Positions 25,697-34,244 of a stretch of 64,000 nt of DNA are shown piece by piece (the stretch's first letter is position 1; the number at the start of each line of letters is the position of its first letter). This DNA is from FEB-22 sp003105195 (lineage in GTDB: Bacteria > Pseudomonadota > Alphaproteobacteria > Rhizobiales > Xanthobacteraceae). Both the position numbers and the translations under genes were made by a program. The notes under the pieces were generated by a model, which did no database searches, had not been told where the DNA came from, and saw only the letters and a list, made by a program, of their open reading frames with translations. The stretch spans positions 186,001 to 250,000 of the forward strand of contig JAOSKV010000012.1 of assembly GCA_027493405.1 (NCBI GenBank). Reading direction: 5' to 3'.

Positions 25697-26746
25697 ATGG
25701 CGAACGGTCGCAGGCTTCGCGTCGCCGTCAACGGTTACGGGGTGATCGGGAAGCGCGTCGCGGACGCCGTGCGCGTGCAGGACGACATGGAGCTGGCCGG
25801 TGCCTGCGATGTCGTCACCGACTGGCGCCTGCGCGTCCTCGCCGGGAAGGAAATTCCCTTGTTCGCGGCGAGCTCCTCGCACGGTGAGGCGATGCGGGCG
25901 GCCGGGCTCGACGTCGCGGGCGAGCTCCAGGATCTCCTGGCGCGTGCCGACATCGTGGTTGACTGCACGCCGAAGCGGATCGCGGCGAAGAATGTAGAGC
26001 TTTATCGCGCCAGGCCGATCAAGTTCATCGTCCATGGCGGGGAGAAGCATTCCGTCACGGGCCACTCCTTCGTTGCCGAGGCGAATTACGCCGAAGCCGT
26101 CGGGCGCGACGCCACCCGCGTCGTGTCCTGCAACACCACCTCCACCGTGCGCACGCTGCTGGCGCTGAAGCGCGCGGGCCTCCTCGGGCGCGCGCGCGGG
26201 ACGCTGCTCCGCCGCGCCACCGATCCGTGGGAGAGCCACCTCGGCGGCATCATGAACACGTTGGTGCCTGAGAGCGAGATCCCAAGCCATCAGGGGCCGG
26301 ATGCGCAGAGTGTCCTTCCGGACCTCGATGTCGTCACCATGGCGGTCAAGGTCCCGGAGACGATCGCGCACCTGCATTATTGGGTCGTCGAGCTGACGCG
26401 GGAAGCCTCGCGCGAGGAGGTGCTCGAAGCCTTCCGGGCGTCGTCGCGGATCGCGCTCATCAATGGGAGCGACGGCCTGTCCGCGATCAATACGGTCAAG
26501 GAGCTGATGGCCGATATCGGCCGGCGGCACGACAATCTCTACGAGGTTGCATTGTGGGCGGACATGCTGAAGGTGCAGGGCAGCGAACTGTTCTGCGCCT
26601 ACATGGTCGACAACCAGGCGATCGTCATTCCGGAGACCATCGATGCCATCCGTGCGCTCACGAAGTCCGAGCCGGATGGACGCCGTTCGATTGCTCAGAC
26701 CGATGCCGCGCTTGGCATTGGCCGGCTCGACGTCTTGACCCGGTGA
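25697..26746 (+). CDS. gap: Class II (archaeal-type) glyceraldehyde-3-phosphate dehydrogenase
   Basis: A 349-residue NAD(P)-dependent phosphorylating GAPDH that oxidises glyceraldehyde-3-phosphate to 1,3-bisphosphoglycerate. Family features are the Rossmann start RVAVNGYGVIGKRVADAV, the segment VDCTPKRIAAKNVELYR, the active-site Cys in VVSCNTTSTVRTL and the archaeal-type end NQAIVIPETIDAIRAL. This class is usual in archaea and scattered in bacteria, and differs clearly from the common GapA. Its place between a cytochrome and a D-2-hydroxyacid dehydrogenase suggests a low-oxygen glycolytic branch. Start at 25697 after an AGGAAC/CAGG purine region. Confidence 0.93.
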   Translation: MANGRRLRVAVNGYGVIGKRVADAVRVQDDMELAGACDVVTDWRLRVLAGKEIPLFAASSSHGEAMRAAGLDVAGELQDLLARADIVVDCTPKRIAAKNVELYRARPIKFIVHGGEKHSVTGHSFVAEANYAEAVGRDATRVVSCNTTSTVRTLLALKRAGLLGRARGTLLRRATDPWESHLGGIMNTLVPESEIPSHQGPDAQSVLPDLDVVTMAVKVPETIAHLHYWVVELTREASREEVLEAFRASSRIALINGSDGLSAINTVKELMADIGRRHDNLYEVALWADMLKVQGSELFCAYMVDNQAIVIPETIDAIRALTKSEPDGRRSIAQTDAALGIGRLDVLTR

Positions 26747-26750
26747 TGGG

Positions 26751-27761
26751 ATGAGGATCGCGATCTTCGAGACGGAGGAATGGGAGCGAAGCGCCTGTGC
26801 GCGCCTTGGGGCCGACCATAGCCTCACATGCACCAGCGAACCTCTGAATCCGGATACGGTTGCGCGGTATGCGGAGGCGGAGATCGTCAGTCCCTTCGTC
26901 TATTCGCAGCTGACAGCCGCGGTACTGTCCCGTCTCCCGGCCCTGCGGCTGGTCGCGACGCGCTCGACTGGATATGATCATATCGATCTCGCCTATTGCC
27001 GCAGCCGTGGGATCACCGTCTCCAATGTTCCGGATTATGGCGACTCCACCGTCGCCGAACACGTGTTCGCGCTGCTGCTGGCGATCAGCCGGAGACTGAT
27101 CGACGCGGTGGAGCGGACCCGGCGCGGAGGTTTCACGCAGTCCGGTTTGCGCGGCTTCGACTTGCGCGGCCGGATGCTCGGGGTCGTCGGCACGGGTCGG
27201 ATCGGCCGCCGCGTCATCGCCATCGCAAAGGGCTTCGGCATGCAGGTCGTGGCCTTCGACCTGCGGCCGGACCCCGAGGCGGCCGAACGAACGGGCTTTC
27301 GTTACGCCGACTTCAAGGACGTTCTGTCCACTGCCGATGTCGTGACATTGCATGTGCCGGCCTCCGGGCAGACCGAGAGCCTGATCTCGGACCGGGAGTT
27401 CGGTCTCATGAAGCCTGGCGCCGTCTTGATCAACACGGCGCGCGGCAATGTCGTCGATGCATCGGCCCTGGTGCGGGCGCTGGCCGAGGGTCGTATCGCG
27501 GCCGCTGGCCTCGACGTGCTGCCGCAGGAGCCCCTGATCCGGGAGGAGGCGCAGATCTTCCGCTCCGATGTGCCGGCAGACGAATACGACCTTAAGGTGC
27601 TGGTCGCCAATCACGTGCTGCTGCGCTTTCCCAACGTGGTGGTGACGCCGCACAATGCCTACAATACAGACGGGGCGGTCGGGCGGATCATCGAGACCAC
27701 GCTCGAGAACATCGAGTCCTTCGCGCGCAACGTGCCACGGAATGTCGTCGCGGGTTCTTGA
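26751..27761 (+). CDS. D-isomer-specific 2-hydroxyacid dehydrogenase (D-lactate dehydrogenase-like)
   Basis: A 336-residue NAD-dependent dehydrogenase that interconverts a 2-oxoacid and a D-2-hydroxyacid. The NAD motif GVVGTGRIGRRVIAIAKGFG is at about 144-163; the catalytic triad is visible as Arg in NTARGNVV, Glu in DVLPQEP and His in VTPHNAYNT. The overall pattern (STVAEHVFALLL, DEYDLKVLVANHVLL) is closest to D-lactate dehydrogenase-like enzymes. It begins four bases after the GAPDH stop, so both are co-translated. NADH made by GAPDH could be reoxidised here by reducing pyruvate; substrate is inferred. Confidence 0.9.
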   Translation: MRIAIFETEEWERSACARLGADHSLTCTSEPLNPDTVARYAEAEIVSPFVYSQLTAAVLSRLPALRLVATRSTGYDHIDLAYCRSRGITVSNVPDYGDSTVAEHVFALLLAISRRLIDAVERTRRGGFTQSGLRGFDLRGRMLGVVGTGRIGRRVIAIAKGFGMQVVAFDLRPDPEAAERTGFRYADFKDVLSTADVVTLHVPASGQTESLISDREFGLMKPGAVLINTARGNVVDASALVRALAEGRIAAAGLDVLPQEPLIREEAQIFRSDVPADEYDLKVLVANHVLLRFPNVVVTPHNAYNTDGAVGRIIETTLENIESFARNVPRNVVAGS

Positions 27762-27839
27762 ACGCGGCTGCTGGGACTTCGAGGCGCCACATCCGGGCCG
27801 CGAGGCCGGGAAAGCGCCGCAGGAGGGACGGTCACGGGC

Positions 27840-28271
27840 ATGCGGGTCGGCGCCCATCTGCATCTGGTCTTCGTCATGGTGTTGTGGGCCGCGTGCTTTC
27901 CTCTGATCGCCATCGGCCTCGATCTCGCGCCGCATCTCACATTCGCCGCCTTGCGCGCGGTCCTGGCCGGAGCGGTCGTGCTGATCCTGGCGGCGCTTCT
28001 GCGAAGGACGCTGCCACGCGGCGGCCGCATCTGGGGGCTCATCGCACTGACGGGCATCGGGGCGACGACCATCGGTTCCTGGGCATGTTTCATGCGGCAG
28101 AATTCGTGTCTCCCGGGCTCGCCACCGTCCTTGCCAATATCCAGCCGCTCCTGGCCGCGGTCGCTCGGCGCCACTGGAGCAATGCTGACGATCCTCGGGA
28201 TCGTCCTGGTTCAGCGCCGTCCTCCGTCATATGCCCCCGCCGGAAGGGCCACGGGGCGCATCAACAGGTGA
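27840..28271 (+). pseudogene. Decayed EamA-family permease gene
   Basis: The frame starts as a normal EamA protein (MRVGAHLHLVFVMVLWAACF, FAALRAVLAGAVVLILAALL, GATTIGSW) but loses it near 28085. The expected continuation is readable in another frame (GMFHAAEFVSPGLATVLANI, about 28083-28145). After 28165 a piece of the far C-terminus (GAMLTILGIVLVQRR) is back in the first frame. About half of the roughly 300-residue protein, including most of the second repeat, is missing. A frameshift plus an internal deletion, so unlikely to be functional. It marks the end of the 14.7-28 kb island. Confidence 0.8.
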
Positions 28272-28322
28272 CGCGCGCGCGGGGCTCGCCTATTTTGTCA
28301 TGCCCCCAATCTGGGAATCGCC

Positions 28323-29273
28323 ATGAGCAAAGGATTCGCCTCCACGGCCGATACGGCCGAGAAGAAGGTCTCCTTCGACGAGATCGGCCCCGGCCTCCAT
28401 GCCTTCACGGCCGAAGGCGACCCGAACACCGGCGTGATCGTCGGCGACGACGGCGTGATGATCGTGGACGCCCAGGCGACGCCCGTGATGGCGCAGGGCG
28501 TGATCGACCGGGTGCGCGGCGTCACCGACAAGCCGATCCGCTACGTGCTGCTCACCCACTATCACGCGGTGCGGGTGCTGGGCGCGAGCGCCTATGCGGG
28601 CGCCGAGATCATCACCTCCGACGCGACGCGCGCGCTGATCGTCGAACGCGGCCGGCAGGACATGGACTCCGAGATCGGCCGCTTTCCGCGCCTGTTCCGC
28701 GCGGTCGAGTCGATCCCTGGGCTGACCTGGCCGAGCCTCACCTTCCCGACCGAGATGTCGGTCTGGCTCGGTAAGCGCGAGGTCCGCATCGCCCATATCG
28801 GCCGCGCCCATACGGCGGGCGACGTCGTCGCCTACGTGCCGGATGCGAACGTGGTGTTCTCCGGCGACCTCGTCGAATACCACTCGGCCTGCTACTGCGG
28901 CGACGCCCATTTCAAGGACTGGCCGCAGACCCTCGATCGCCTCGCCGCCTACCGGGCGAAGGCGCTGGTGCCGGGTCGCGGCGCGGCGCTGGCGAGTCCC
29001 GAGAAGGTCGCCGAGGGCATCGCCATGACCCGCGACTTCCTCGCCACGCTCTACGGCTCGGTCGCCGACAGCGTCCGCAAGGGCCGCTCGCTCAAGGAGG
29101 CCTTCGACGCCGCCCGCCTGGTCATGGACCCGAAATTCGCGAGCTTCGCGATCTACGAGCACTGCCTGCCGTTCAACGTCTCGCGCGCCTACGACGAGGC
29201 GCGCGGCCTCGATCATCCGGTGATCTGGACCGCGGAGCGCGACCGCGAGATGTGGGCCGCGTTGCAGGGGTAG
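28323..29273 (+). CDS. MBL-fold protein with altered zinc ligands
   Basis: A 316-residue metallo-beta-lactamase-fold protein: GVIVGDDGVMIVDAQATP, LLTHYHAVRVLGA, IGRAHTAGDVVAYVP and FSGDLVEYHSACYCGDAHFKDW are the fold's landmarks in order. The metal motif HxHxDH reads HYHAVR, so the Asp and third His of the second metal site are missing, and the usual PGHG near the end reads PGRG. First-site ligands (HYH, the His in RAHTAGD) and the bridging Asp are kept. A mono-metal or non-hydrolytic role is possible. Its function is unknown. It starts a same-strand run with the DUF1194 and DUF4403 genes. Confidence 0.85.
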   Translation: MSKGFASTADTAEKKVSFDEIGPGLHAFTAEGDPNTGVIVGDDGVMIVDAQATPVMAQGVIDRVRGVTDKPIRYVLLTHYHAVRVLGASAYAGAEIITSDATRALIVERGRQDMDSEIGRFPRLFRAVESIPGLTWPSLTFPTEMSVWLGKREVRIAHIGRAHTAGDVVAYVPDANVVFSGDLVEYHSACYCGDAHFKDWPQTLDRLAAYRAKALVPGRGAALASPEKVAEGIAMTRDFLATLYGSVADSVRKGRSLKEAFDAARLVMDPKFASFAIYEHCLPFNVSRAYDEARGLDHPVIWTAERDREMWAALQG

Positions 29274-29276
29274 GGG

Positions 29277-29960
29277 ATGCGGCTCGCCCGCGCGGTTGGT
29301 CTCGCTGCCGCCCTTCTGCGGGCGTCATGCTGCGCGGCCGCGGCCGAGACGGTGGACCTGCAACTCGTCCTCGCGGTCGATGTGTCCGGAAGCGTGGACC
29401 AGTCGCGTTTCGAGCTGCAGCGAGACGGCTACGCGGCGGCCTTCCGCAGCCGCCAAGTGTTGAACGCCATCCGCTCGGGCAGCACCCAGGCGATCGCCGT
29501 CACCATGGTGCAGTGGACCGGTCCGGAGCTGCAGGTCCAGGTCATCCCCTGGACCCTGATCCGTGACGCGGTCGGCGCCGAGGCGTTCGCCCGCGCGATC
29601 GAGACGAGCCCGCGCCAGCTGTTCAGCGGCGGCACCTCGATCTCGGGGGCGATCGATTTCAGCATCCGCTTGTTTCCCCAGAGTCCCCATCGAGGCCTGC
29701 GCCGCGTCATCGACGTTTCCGGCGACGGGCACAACAACCGCGGGCGGCCCGCCGCGATCGCCCGCGACGATGCGGTGCGTGCCGGATTCGTGATCAACGG
29801 CCTGCCGATCCTGGCTCTCGAACCGGCCCTGGACCGCTATTATTGGAACCACGTGATCGGAGGCGCGGGGTCGTTCATGGTGGCGGTGGAGAGCTACGAG
29901 CGATTCCCGGAGGCGGTGCTCAGGAAGCTCGTCCAGGAGATCGCGTCCAATGACCGCTGA
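29277..29960 (+). CDS. DUF1194 von Willebrand A-like secreted protein
   Basis: A 227-residue protein with a signal peptide (about 1-23) followed by DLQLVLAVDVSGSVDQSRFELQRDGYAAAF, in which DVSGS is a MIDAS metal-binding motif of the VWA fold; SGGTSISGAIDFS and VIDVSGDGHNNRG supply further MIDAS residues. DUF1194 proteins are widespread in Hyphomicrobiales and unassigned; ligand binding in the periplasm is likely. It begins three bases after the MBL stop and ends nine before the DUF4403 gene. Confidence 0.88.
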   Translation: MRLARAVGLAAALLRASCCAAAAETVDLQLVLAVDVSGSVDQSRFELQRDGYAAAFRSRQVLNAIRSGSTQAIAVTMVQWTGPELQVQVIPWTLIRDAVGAEAFARAIETSPRQLFSGGTSISGAIDFSIRLFPQSPHRGLRRVIDVSGDGHNNRGRPAAIARDDAVRAGFVINGLPILALEPALDRYYWNHVIGGAGSFMVAVESYERFPEAVLRKLVQEIASNDR

Positions 29961-29969
29961 GGCACGCTG

Positions 29970-31511
29970 ATGCGCAAGCTCGCCCTTGCCGTGCTGGTCG
30001 TGCTCGCCGCCTTCGGCGCGGCGCTGCTCGCCCTGGACTGGCTCTGGCCGCGGGAGACCGGCAAGCAGCCGGCGCTCGCTGCCGTGCCGCCGCTGCCGCC
30101 GGCGACGCGGACGTCCCGGATGGTGACCCCGGTGGCGGTCGCGCTGCCCGCCATTCGCGACGCTCTTGAGGCTGCGGCGCCGCGCGACCTGTCGGGCAAG
30201 CGCGACAATCCGCTGGGCGAGCTCCTGAAGAATGCCGAGCTCGGATGGAGCGTGGCGCGCGGACCGCTGGCGCTGGCGGGCCGCCCGGAGGGCCTGATCG
30301 TGACGGCGCCGCTCAACGGCTCGTTCCGCGCCACCGGCCAGCTCGCGACCCAGGCCGGCAATGTCGGGGGCGCCATCGCGGGACTCCTCGGCAGCGACAT
30401 CGGCCGCAGCGTCCAGGGCCTCACGGGCCGCGTGCTCGACCAGCGCGCCGACATTCGCGGGCAGGTCGTGATGCAGGCGCGCCCCGCCATCCTGCCCCAA
30501 TGGCGCATCGAGCCGAACCTCGCCGGGCAGGTTTCCCTCGCGGAGGCGAACCTGGCGGTCGCCGGCATCAGGCTCAATGTCGGCAAGGACGTGAAGCCGC
30601 TCCTCGACCGCGCCGTGCACGAGCAGATGAGCATGCTGCAGGCGCGGGTGCGCAACGATCCGGTGCTCGAGGCGACCGCGCGCCGCGAATGGGCCAAGAT
30701 GTGCCGGTCGTTCCCGTTGGGCGCGGCGGGTTCGGGCCTGCCCGATCTCTGGCTCGAGATGCGTCCGACGCGCGCCTTCGCGTCGCAGCCGCGCATCGAT
30801 GCCCAGGCGGTCACGCTCGTGCTCGGGGTCGAGGCCGAGACCCGGGTCGGCCCTGCGGAGACCAGGCCGCAATGCCCGTTCCCGGCGGCCCTCGAGCTGG
30901 TGCCGCCCGCCGGCGACGGGAGGCTCGATATCGAGGTACCGATCGACGTGCCTTTCAGCGAGGTGAACCGTCTCATCGAGCTGCAGCTCAAGGGGCGGAC
31001 CTTTCCGGAGGACGGCAGCGGCAGCATCGCCGTGACGGTTGTGCGCGCGACGCTGGCGCCGTCCGGGGACCGGCTGCTGCTCTCGCTGCGGGTGAACGTG
31101 CGCGAGAAGGCGAGCTGGTTCGGTTTCGGCAGCGAGGCAACCCTGCATGTCTGGGGCCGGCCCGAGCTGGACGACGCCGGGCAGATCCTCCGGCTTGTCG
31201 ACATGGCCCTGGACGTCGAGTCGGAAGCCGCCTTCGGCCTGATGGGAGCCGCGGCCCGCGCGGCGCTGCCCTACCTGCAGGACGCGCTCGCGGAGCGCGC
31301 GACCGTCGATCTCAAGCCTTTCGCGGAAGATGCCCGCAAGAGTATTGCGGCCGCGCTCGCCGGGTTCCGCGAGAACGCCGCCGGCGTGCGGGTGGACGCG
31401 GCGATCGACGACCTGCGGCTGGTCGCCATCGCCTATGACGCGAAGATCCTGCGCCTGATCACCACCGTCACGGGCAGCGCCAGGGTCGCCGTCACGGCCC
31501 TGCCGCGATGA
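29970..31511 (+). CDS. DUF4403-family protein
   Basis: A 513-residue protein with one N-terminal hydrophobic segment (LALAVLVVLAAFGAALLALDWLW, 4-26) that is either a signal anchor or a signal peptide, so the bulk is periplasmic. The body fits DUF4403, a large beta-rich family of unknown function: SRMVTPVAVALPAIRDALEAA near the start, repeats of hydrophobic beta strands (QVVMQARPAILPQWRIEPNL), and VDLKPFAEDARKSIAAALAGF near the end. It probably belongs to the MBL-DUF1194-DUF4403 transcript. Confidence 0.8.
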   Translation: MRKLALAVLVVLAAFGAALLALDWLWPRETGKQPALAAVPPLPPATRTSRMVTPVAVALPAIRDALEAAAPRDLSGKRDNPLGELLKNAELGWSVARGPLALAGRPEGLIVTAPLNGSFRATGQLATQAGNVGGAIAGLLGSDIGRSVQGLTGRVLDQRADIRGQVVMQARPAILPQWRIEPNLAGQVSLAEANLAVAGIRLNVGKDVKPLLDRAVHEQMSMLQARVRNDPVLEATARREWAKMCRSFPLGAAGSGLPDLWLEMRPTRAFASQPRIDAQAVTLVLGVEAETRVGPAETRPQCPFPAALELVPPAGDGRLDIEVPIDVPFSEVNRLIELQLKGRTFPEDGSGSIAVTVVRATLAPSGDRLLLSLRVNVREKASWFGFGSEATLHVWGRPELDDAGQILRLVDMALDVESEAAFGLMGAAARAALPYLQDALAERATVDLKPFAEDARKSIAAALAGFRENAAGVRVDAAIDDLRLVAIAYDAKILRLITTVTGSARVAVTALPR

Positions 31512-31598
31512 AGCGGCATTCCGGCGAGTTTCGGCGTCGACCGGACGCCGCAGCGGCGATCCGGGATCCGTAATCCCGGTGGTGGCGATTCGCACAGA

Positions 31599-31648
31599 CA
31601 GGGGGTATGGATCCCGGCTCTGGCGCTGTTGCGCTCGGCCGGGATGAC
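31599..31648 (+). repeat. Dispersed palindromic repeat, copy 1
   Basis: The segment contains ATGGATCCCGGC and GGCCGGGATGAC arms that pair around a short loop. The inverse complement of 53995-54039 aligns with it from CAGGGG to GGGATGAC, so both are copies of one intergenic element, inserted in opposite orientation. Confidence 0.65.
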
Positions 31649-31683
31649 GGCGGAGCGGGATGCGCTTTCGGAGAAGGGACCAT

Positions 31684-32148
31684 ATGCGTTCATTCATCGC
31701 CGGCCTCGTCCTCCTGCTCGCCTGCGCGCCGGCCCAGGCGCAGGCACCGAAACAGAAGGGGGACGATGCCGGACTGCGCAAGCTGATCGCCGAGGGGCTC
31801 GACGCCCTGCCGAACCTGCCCTGTGCCAACCGGCGTCCCTGCGCGCCGGCGACCGCGCAGGAGCGGGCGAGGCCACCGCTCACGATGGCCGAGGCGCGGC
31901 GCATCGTCGACCGCGGCGTGATTTCCGGCGCGGCCGAGCATTGCGGCCTCGACTGGCGCGACCGCAACCTCGCACCGCTGGTCCGACACCTGCGCGACAC
32001 GCTGCGCAAGAGCGATCGCGCCATGGCGCTCGCCGCCTATCTGCACGGCACCATGCAGGACCAGACCCGCAACGCCTTCGCCCAGGCCGGCCCCTGCAGC
32101 GAGCAGGCGAAGCGCAGCCTGGACGCCAGGCTGACCTACCGGCCGTGA
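31684..32148 (+). CDS. Secreted protein of unknown function with four Cys
   Basis: A 154-residue protein. MRSFIAGLVLLLACAPAQAQA is a clear signal peptide and the start at 31684 has GAGAAGGG before it. The mature part is mainly helical with Cys in LPCANRRPCAP, EHCGLDW and GPCSEQ, which could form two disulfides. No family was recognised. It ends nine bases before the flavin monooxygenase gene on the same strand, so the two may be co-transcribed. Confidence 0.75.
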   Translation: MRSFIAGLVLLLACAPAQAQAPKQKGDDAGLRKLIAEGLDALPNLPCANRRPCAPATAQERARPPLTMAEARRIVDRGVISGAAEHCGLDWRDRNLAPLVRHLRDTLRKSDRAMALAAYLHGTMQDQTRNAFAQAGPCSEQAKRSLDARLTYRP

Positions 32149-32157
32149 GGTGACGCG

Positions 32158-33753
32158 ATGACCGGCGCGCGCAAGACGCTCTATCGCTACGACTATCGCC
32201 GATCGCGCGACCAGGACGCCAGGACGCCGGCGCGCCACCCGGTCGTGGTGGTCGGTGCCGGCCCCGTCGGGCTCACCGCCGCGATCGACCTCGCGCTGCA
32301 CGACGTGCCGGTGGTGCTGCTCGACGACGCCGACCGCATCGGCGAGGGGTCGCGCGGCATCTGCTACGCCAAGCGCACGCTCGAGATCTGGGACCGGCTC
32401 GGCGTCGGCGAGCGCATGGTGGCGCGCGGCGTCACCTGGAAGCTCGGCAAGGTCTATCTCGGCGACGAGCTCGTCTATTCCTTCGATCTGCTTCCCGAGA
32501 GCGGGCACAAGATGCCCGCCTTCATCAACCTGCAGCAGTACTACGTCGAGAAGGATCTGGTCGATCGCGCGAACGAGATCGACCTGGTCGACCTGCGCTG
32601 GAAGAACAAGGTCGCGGGCCTGGAGCGGCGCAACGACGGCGTGCGCCTCGCCGTCGAGACCCCCGATGGATCCTATCGGCTCGACGCCGACTGGGTGATC
32701 GCGGCCGACGGCGCGCGCTCGACGCTGCGCGACCTGCTCGGGCTCACCTTCGAGGGCCTCACCTTCGAGGACAAGTTCCTGATCGCCGACGTGCGCATGG
32801 CCGCGGACCTGCCGACCGAGCGCCGTTTCTGGTTCGACCCGCCGTTCCATTCCGGCCAGTCGGCGCTGATGCACCGGCAGCCCGACGACGTCTGGCGCAT
32901 CGACCTCCAGCTCGGCCCCGACGCGGACATCGAGGCCGAGCAGCGGCCCGAACGGGTGATCCCGCGCCTCGAGCGCGCCCTCGGCGGCCGGCCCTTCGAG
33001 CTCGAATGGGTCTCGATCTATCGCTTCAACTGCCGGCGCCTCGACCGCTTCCTGCACGACCGCGTGGTGTTCGTCGGCGATGCCGCGCACCAGGTCTCGC
33101 CGTTCGGGGCGCGCGGCGCCAATTCGGGCGTGCAGGACGCCGAGAATCTCGCCTGGAAGCTTGCCGCCGTCATCAAGGGCGAGGCCGAGCCCATTCTGCT
33201 CGAGAGCTACGACCTCGAGCGAGTCCAGGCCGCCGACGAGAACATCGGCCATTCCACCCGTTCGACCGACTTCATAGCCCCGCGCTCGGAGGCCGAGCGG
33301 AGGCTGCGCAATGCCGTTCTCGGCCTCGCGCCCAAGGCCGAGTTCGCGCGGCGCATGGTCAATTCCGGCCGGCTTTCCGTCGCCACCACCTACGACTCGC
33401 CGCTCTCGACCCCCGACGAGGCGCCCTTCGGCGGCTCGGCGCGCCTGGGCGCGCCGGTGCCCGATGCGCCGCTGCGGGGCGAGGACGGCAAGCGGTTCCT
33501 GGTGGAACGACTGCCCGGCGCCTTCACGGTGCTGACCGTGAAGAATGGCGCGCCGCCGCAGCCGGTACCGGGCGCACGCATGATCGTGATCGGCGAGGAC
33601 GTGCACGACGACGCCGGGCTCTTCCGCGAGCGGTTCGACGCGACTCCGGGCGCGAGCTATGTGCTGCGGCCCGACCAGCATCTCACGGCACGATTCCGCA
33701 GCTTCTCGCCCGCGAGGATCGGGGCGGCGATTCGCCGGGCCGCGGGATGCTAG
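32158..33753 (+). CDS. FAD-dependent class A monooxygenase
   Basis: A 531-residue flavoprotein of the aromatic hydroxylase type (MhpA/PheA/TfdB-like). The dinucleotide motif VVVGAGPVGLTAAIDLA is at about 24-40, the DG motif in VIAADGARSTLRDLLG at about 180, and the second FAD motif GDAAHQVSPFGARGANSGVQDAENLAWKL at about 303. The C-terminal thioredoxin-like domain (about 400-530) is also typical. Members hydroxylate phenols or aromatic acids using NAD(P)H and O2. The substrate is not evident from context. Its stop overlaps the stop of the convergent copper-storage gene by four bases. Confidence 0.93.
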   Translation: MTGARKTLYRYDYRRSRDQDARTPARHPVVVVGAGPVGLTAAIDLALHDVPVVLLDDADRIGEGSRGICYAKRTLEIWDRLGVGERMVARGVTWKLGKVYLGDELVYSFDLLPESGHKMPAFINLQQYYVEKDLVDRANEIDLVDLRWKNKVAGLERRNDGVRLAVETPDGSYRLDADWVIAADGARSTLRDLLGLTFEGLTFEDKFLIADVRMAADLPTERRFWFDPPFHSGQSALMHRQPDDVWRIDLQLGPDADIEAEQRPERVIPRLERALGGRPFELEWVSIYRFNCRRLDRFLHDRVVFVGDAAHQVSPFGARGANSGVQDAENLAWKLAAVIKGEAEPILLESYDLERVQAADENIGHSTRSTDFIAPRSEAERRLRNAVLGLAPKAEFARRMVNSGRLSVATTYDSPLSTPDEAPFGGSARLGAPVPDAPLRGEDGKRFLVERLPGAFTVLTVKNGAPPQPVPGARMIVIGEDVHDDAGLFRERFDATPGASYVLRPDQHLTARFRSFSPARIGAAIRRAAGC

Positions 33754-34169
33754 GCGGCCTCGGCCATGGGCAGCGTCTTGAGCAGGTCCGCGCAGGCAAG
33801 CGCGCAGGCCTCGCAGGCCTCCATGCAGATGCGGCAATGGGCATGGTGCTCGGCATGACGCGCGCATTCCAGGGCACAGGCGCGGCAGGCGAGCGCGCAG
33901 GCCGCCATCTGGGCCGCGATCACCGGCCGGGCGGGCTCGCTCCAGGTCGGCCGGCCGAGCACGCGCGCGGTGGCGCTGCAGATATCGGCGCAATCGAGGC
34001 ACATACGGATGCAGCTCTTCAGGTCGGTCGGGTTCGGCTCGACCAGGCAGGCATCGGCGCAGATCGTGCAGGTCTCGGCACAGGTCGCGGCCCCGAGCAC
34101 CGCGCGCGCGACCGCTTCGGTATCGTGCGGACGTTCGGCGTGCGACATCAGCATGGCGCGCAGCGGCAT
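33750..34169 (-). CDS. Four-helix-bundle copper-storage protein (Csp3-like)
   Basis: A 139-residue protein with 17 Cys arranged along four helices (CAETCTICADAC, CIRMCLDCADIC, CALACRACALEC, CRICMEACEACALAC). This is the DUF326/Csp pattern in which a Cys-lined helix bundle holds many Cu(I) ions. No signal peptide is seen, so it should be cytosolic as in Csp3. The start at 34169 has GGAG eight bases upstream; the frame continues 71 codons further but without homology. It would complement the copper genes at 15.5-19.7 kb. Confidence 0.9.
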   Translation of the reverse strand: MPLRAMLMSHAERPHDTEAVARAVLGAATCAETCTICADACLVEPNPTDLKSCIRMCLDCADICSATARVLGRPTWSEPARPVIAAQMAACALACRACALECARHAEHHAHCRICMEACEACALACADLLKTLPMAEAA

Positions 34170-34244
34170 GGGTCTACTCCACGAACAACACCCCGACAGT
34201 CCCAACAGCCGGTCGCCGAATAAGTTCCCATACGGGGGAGCCTC

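Noticed and set aside
29325..32024. 899-codon open frame on the minus strand opposite DUF1194/DUF4403
   Set aside because: Composition is Arg/Ala/His-rich as expected for a shadow frame; the plus-strand genes have signal peptides and recognisable domains.
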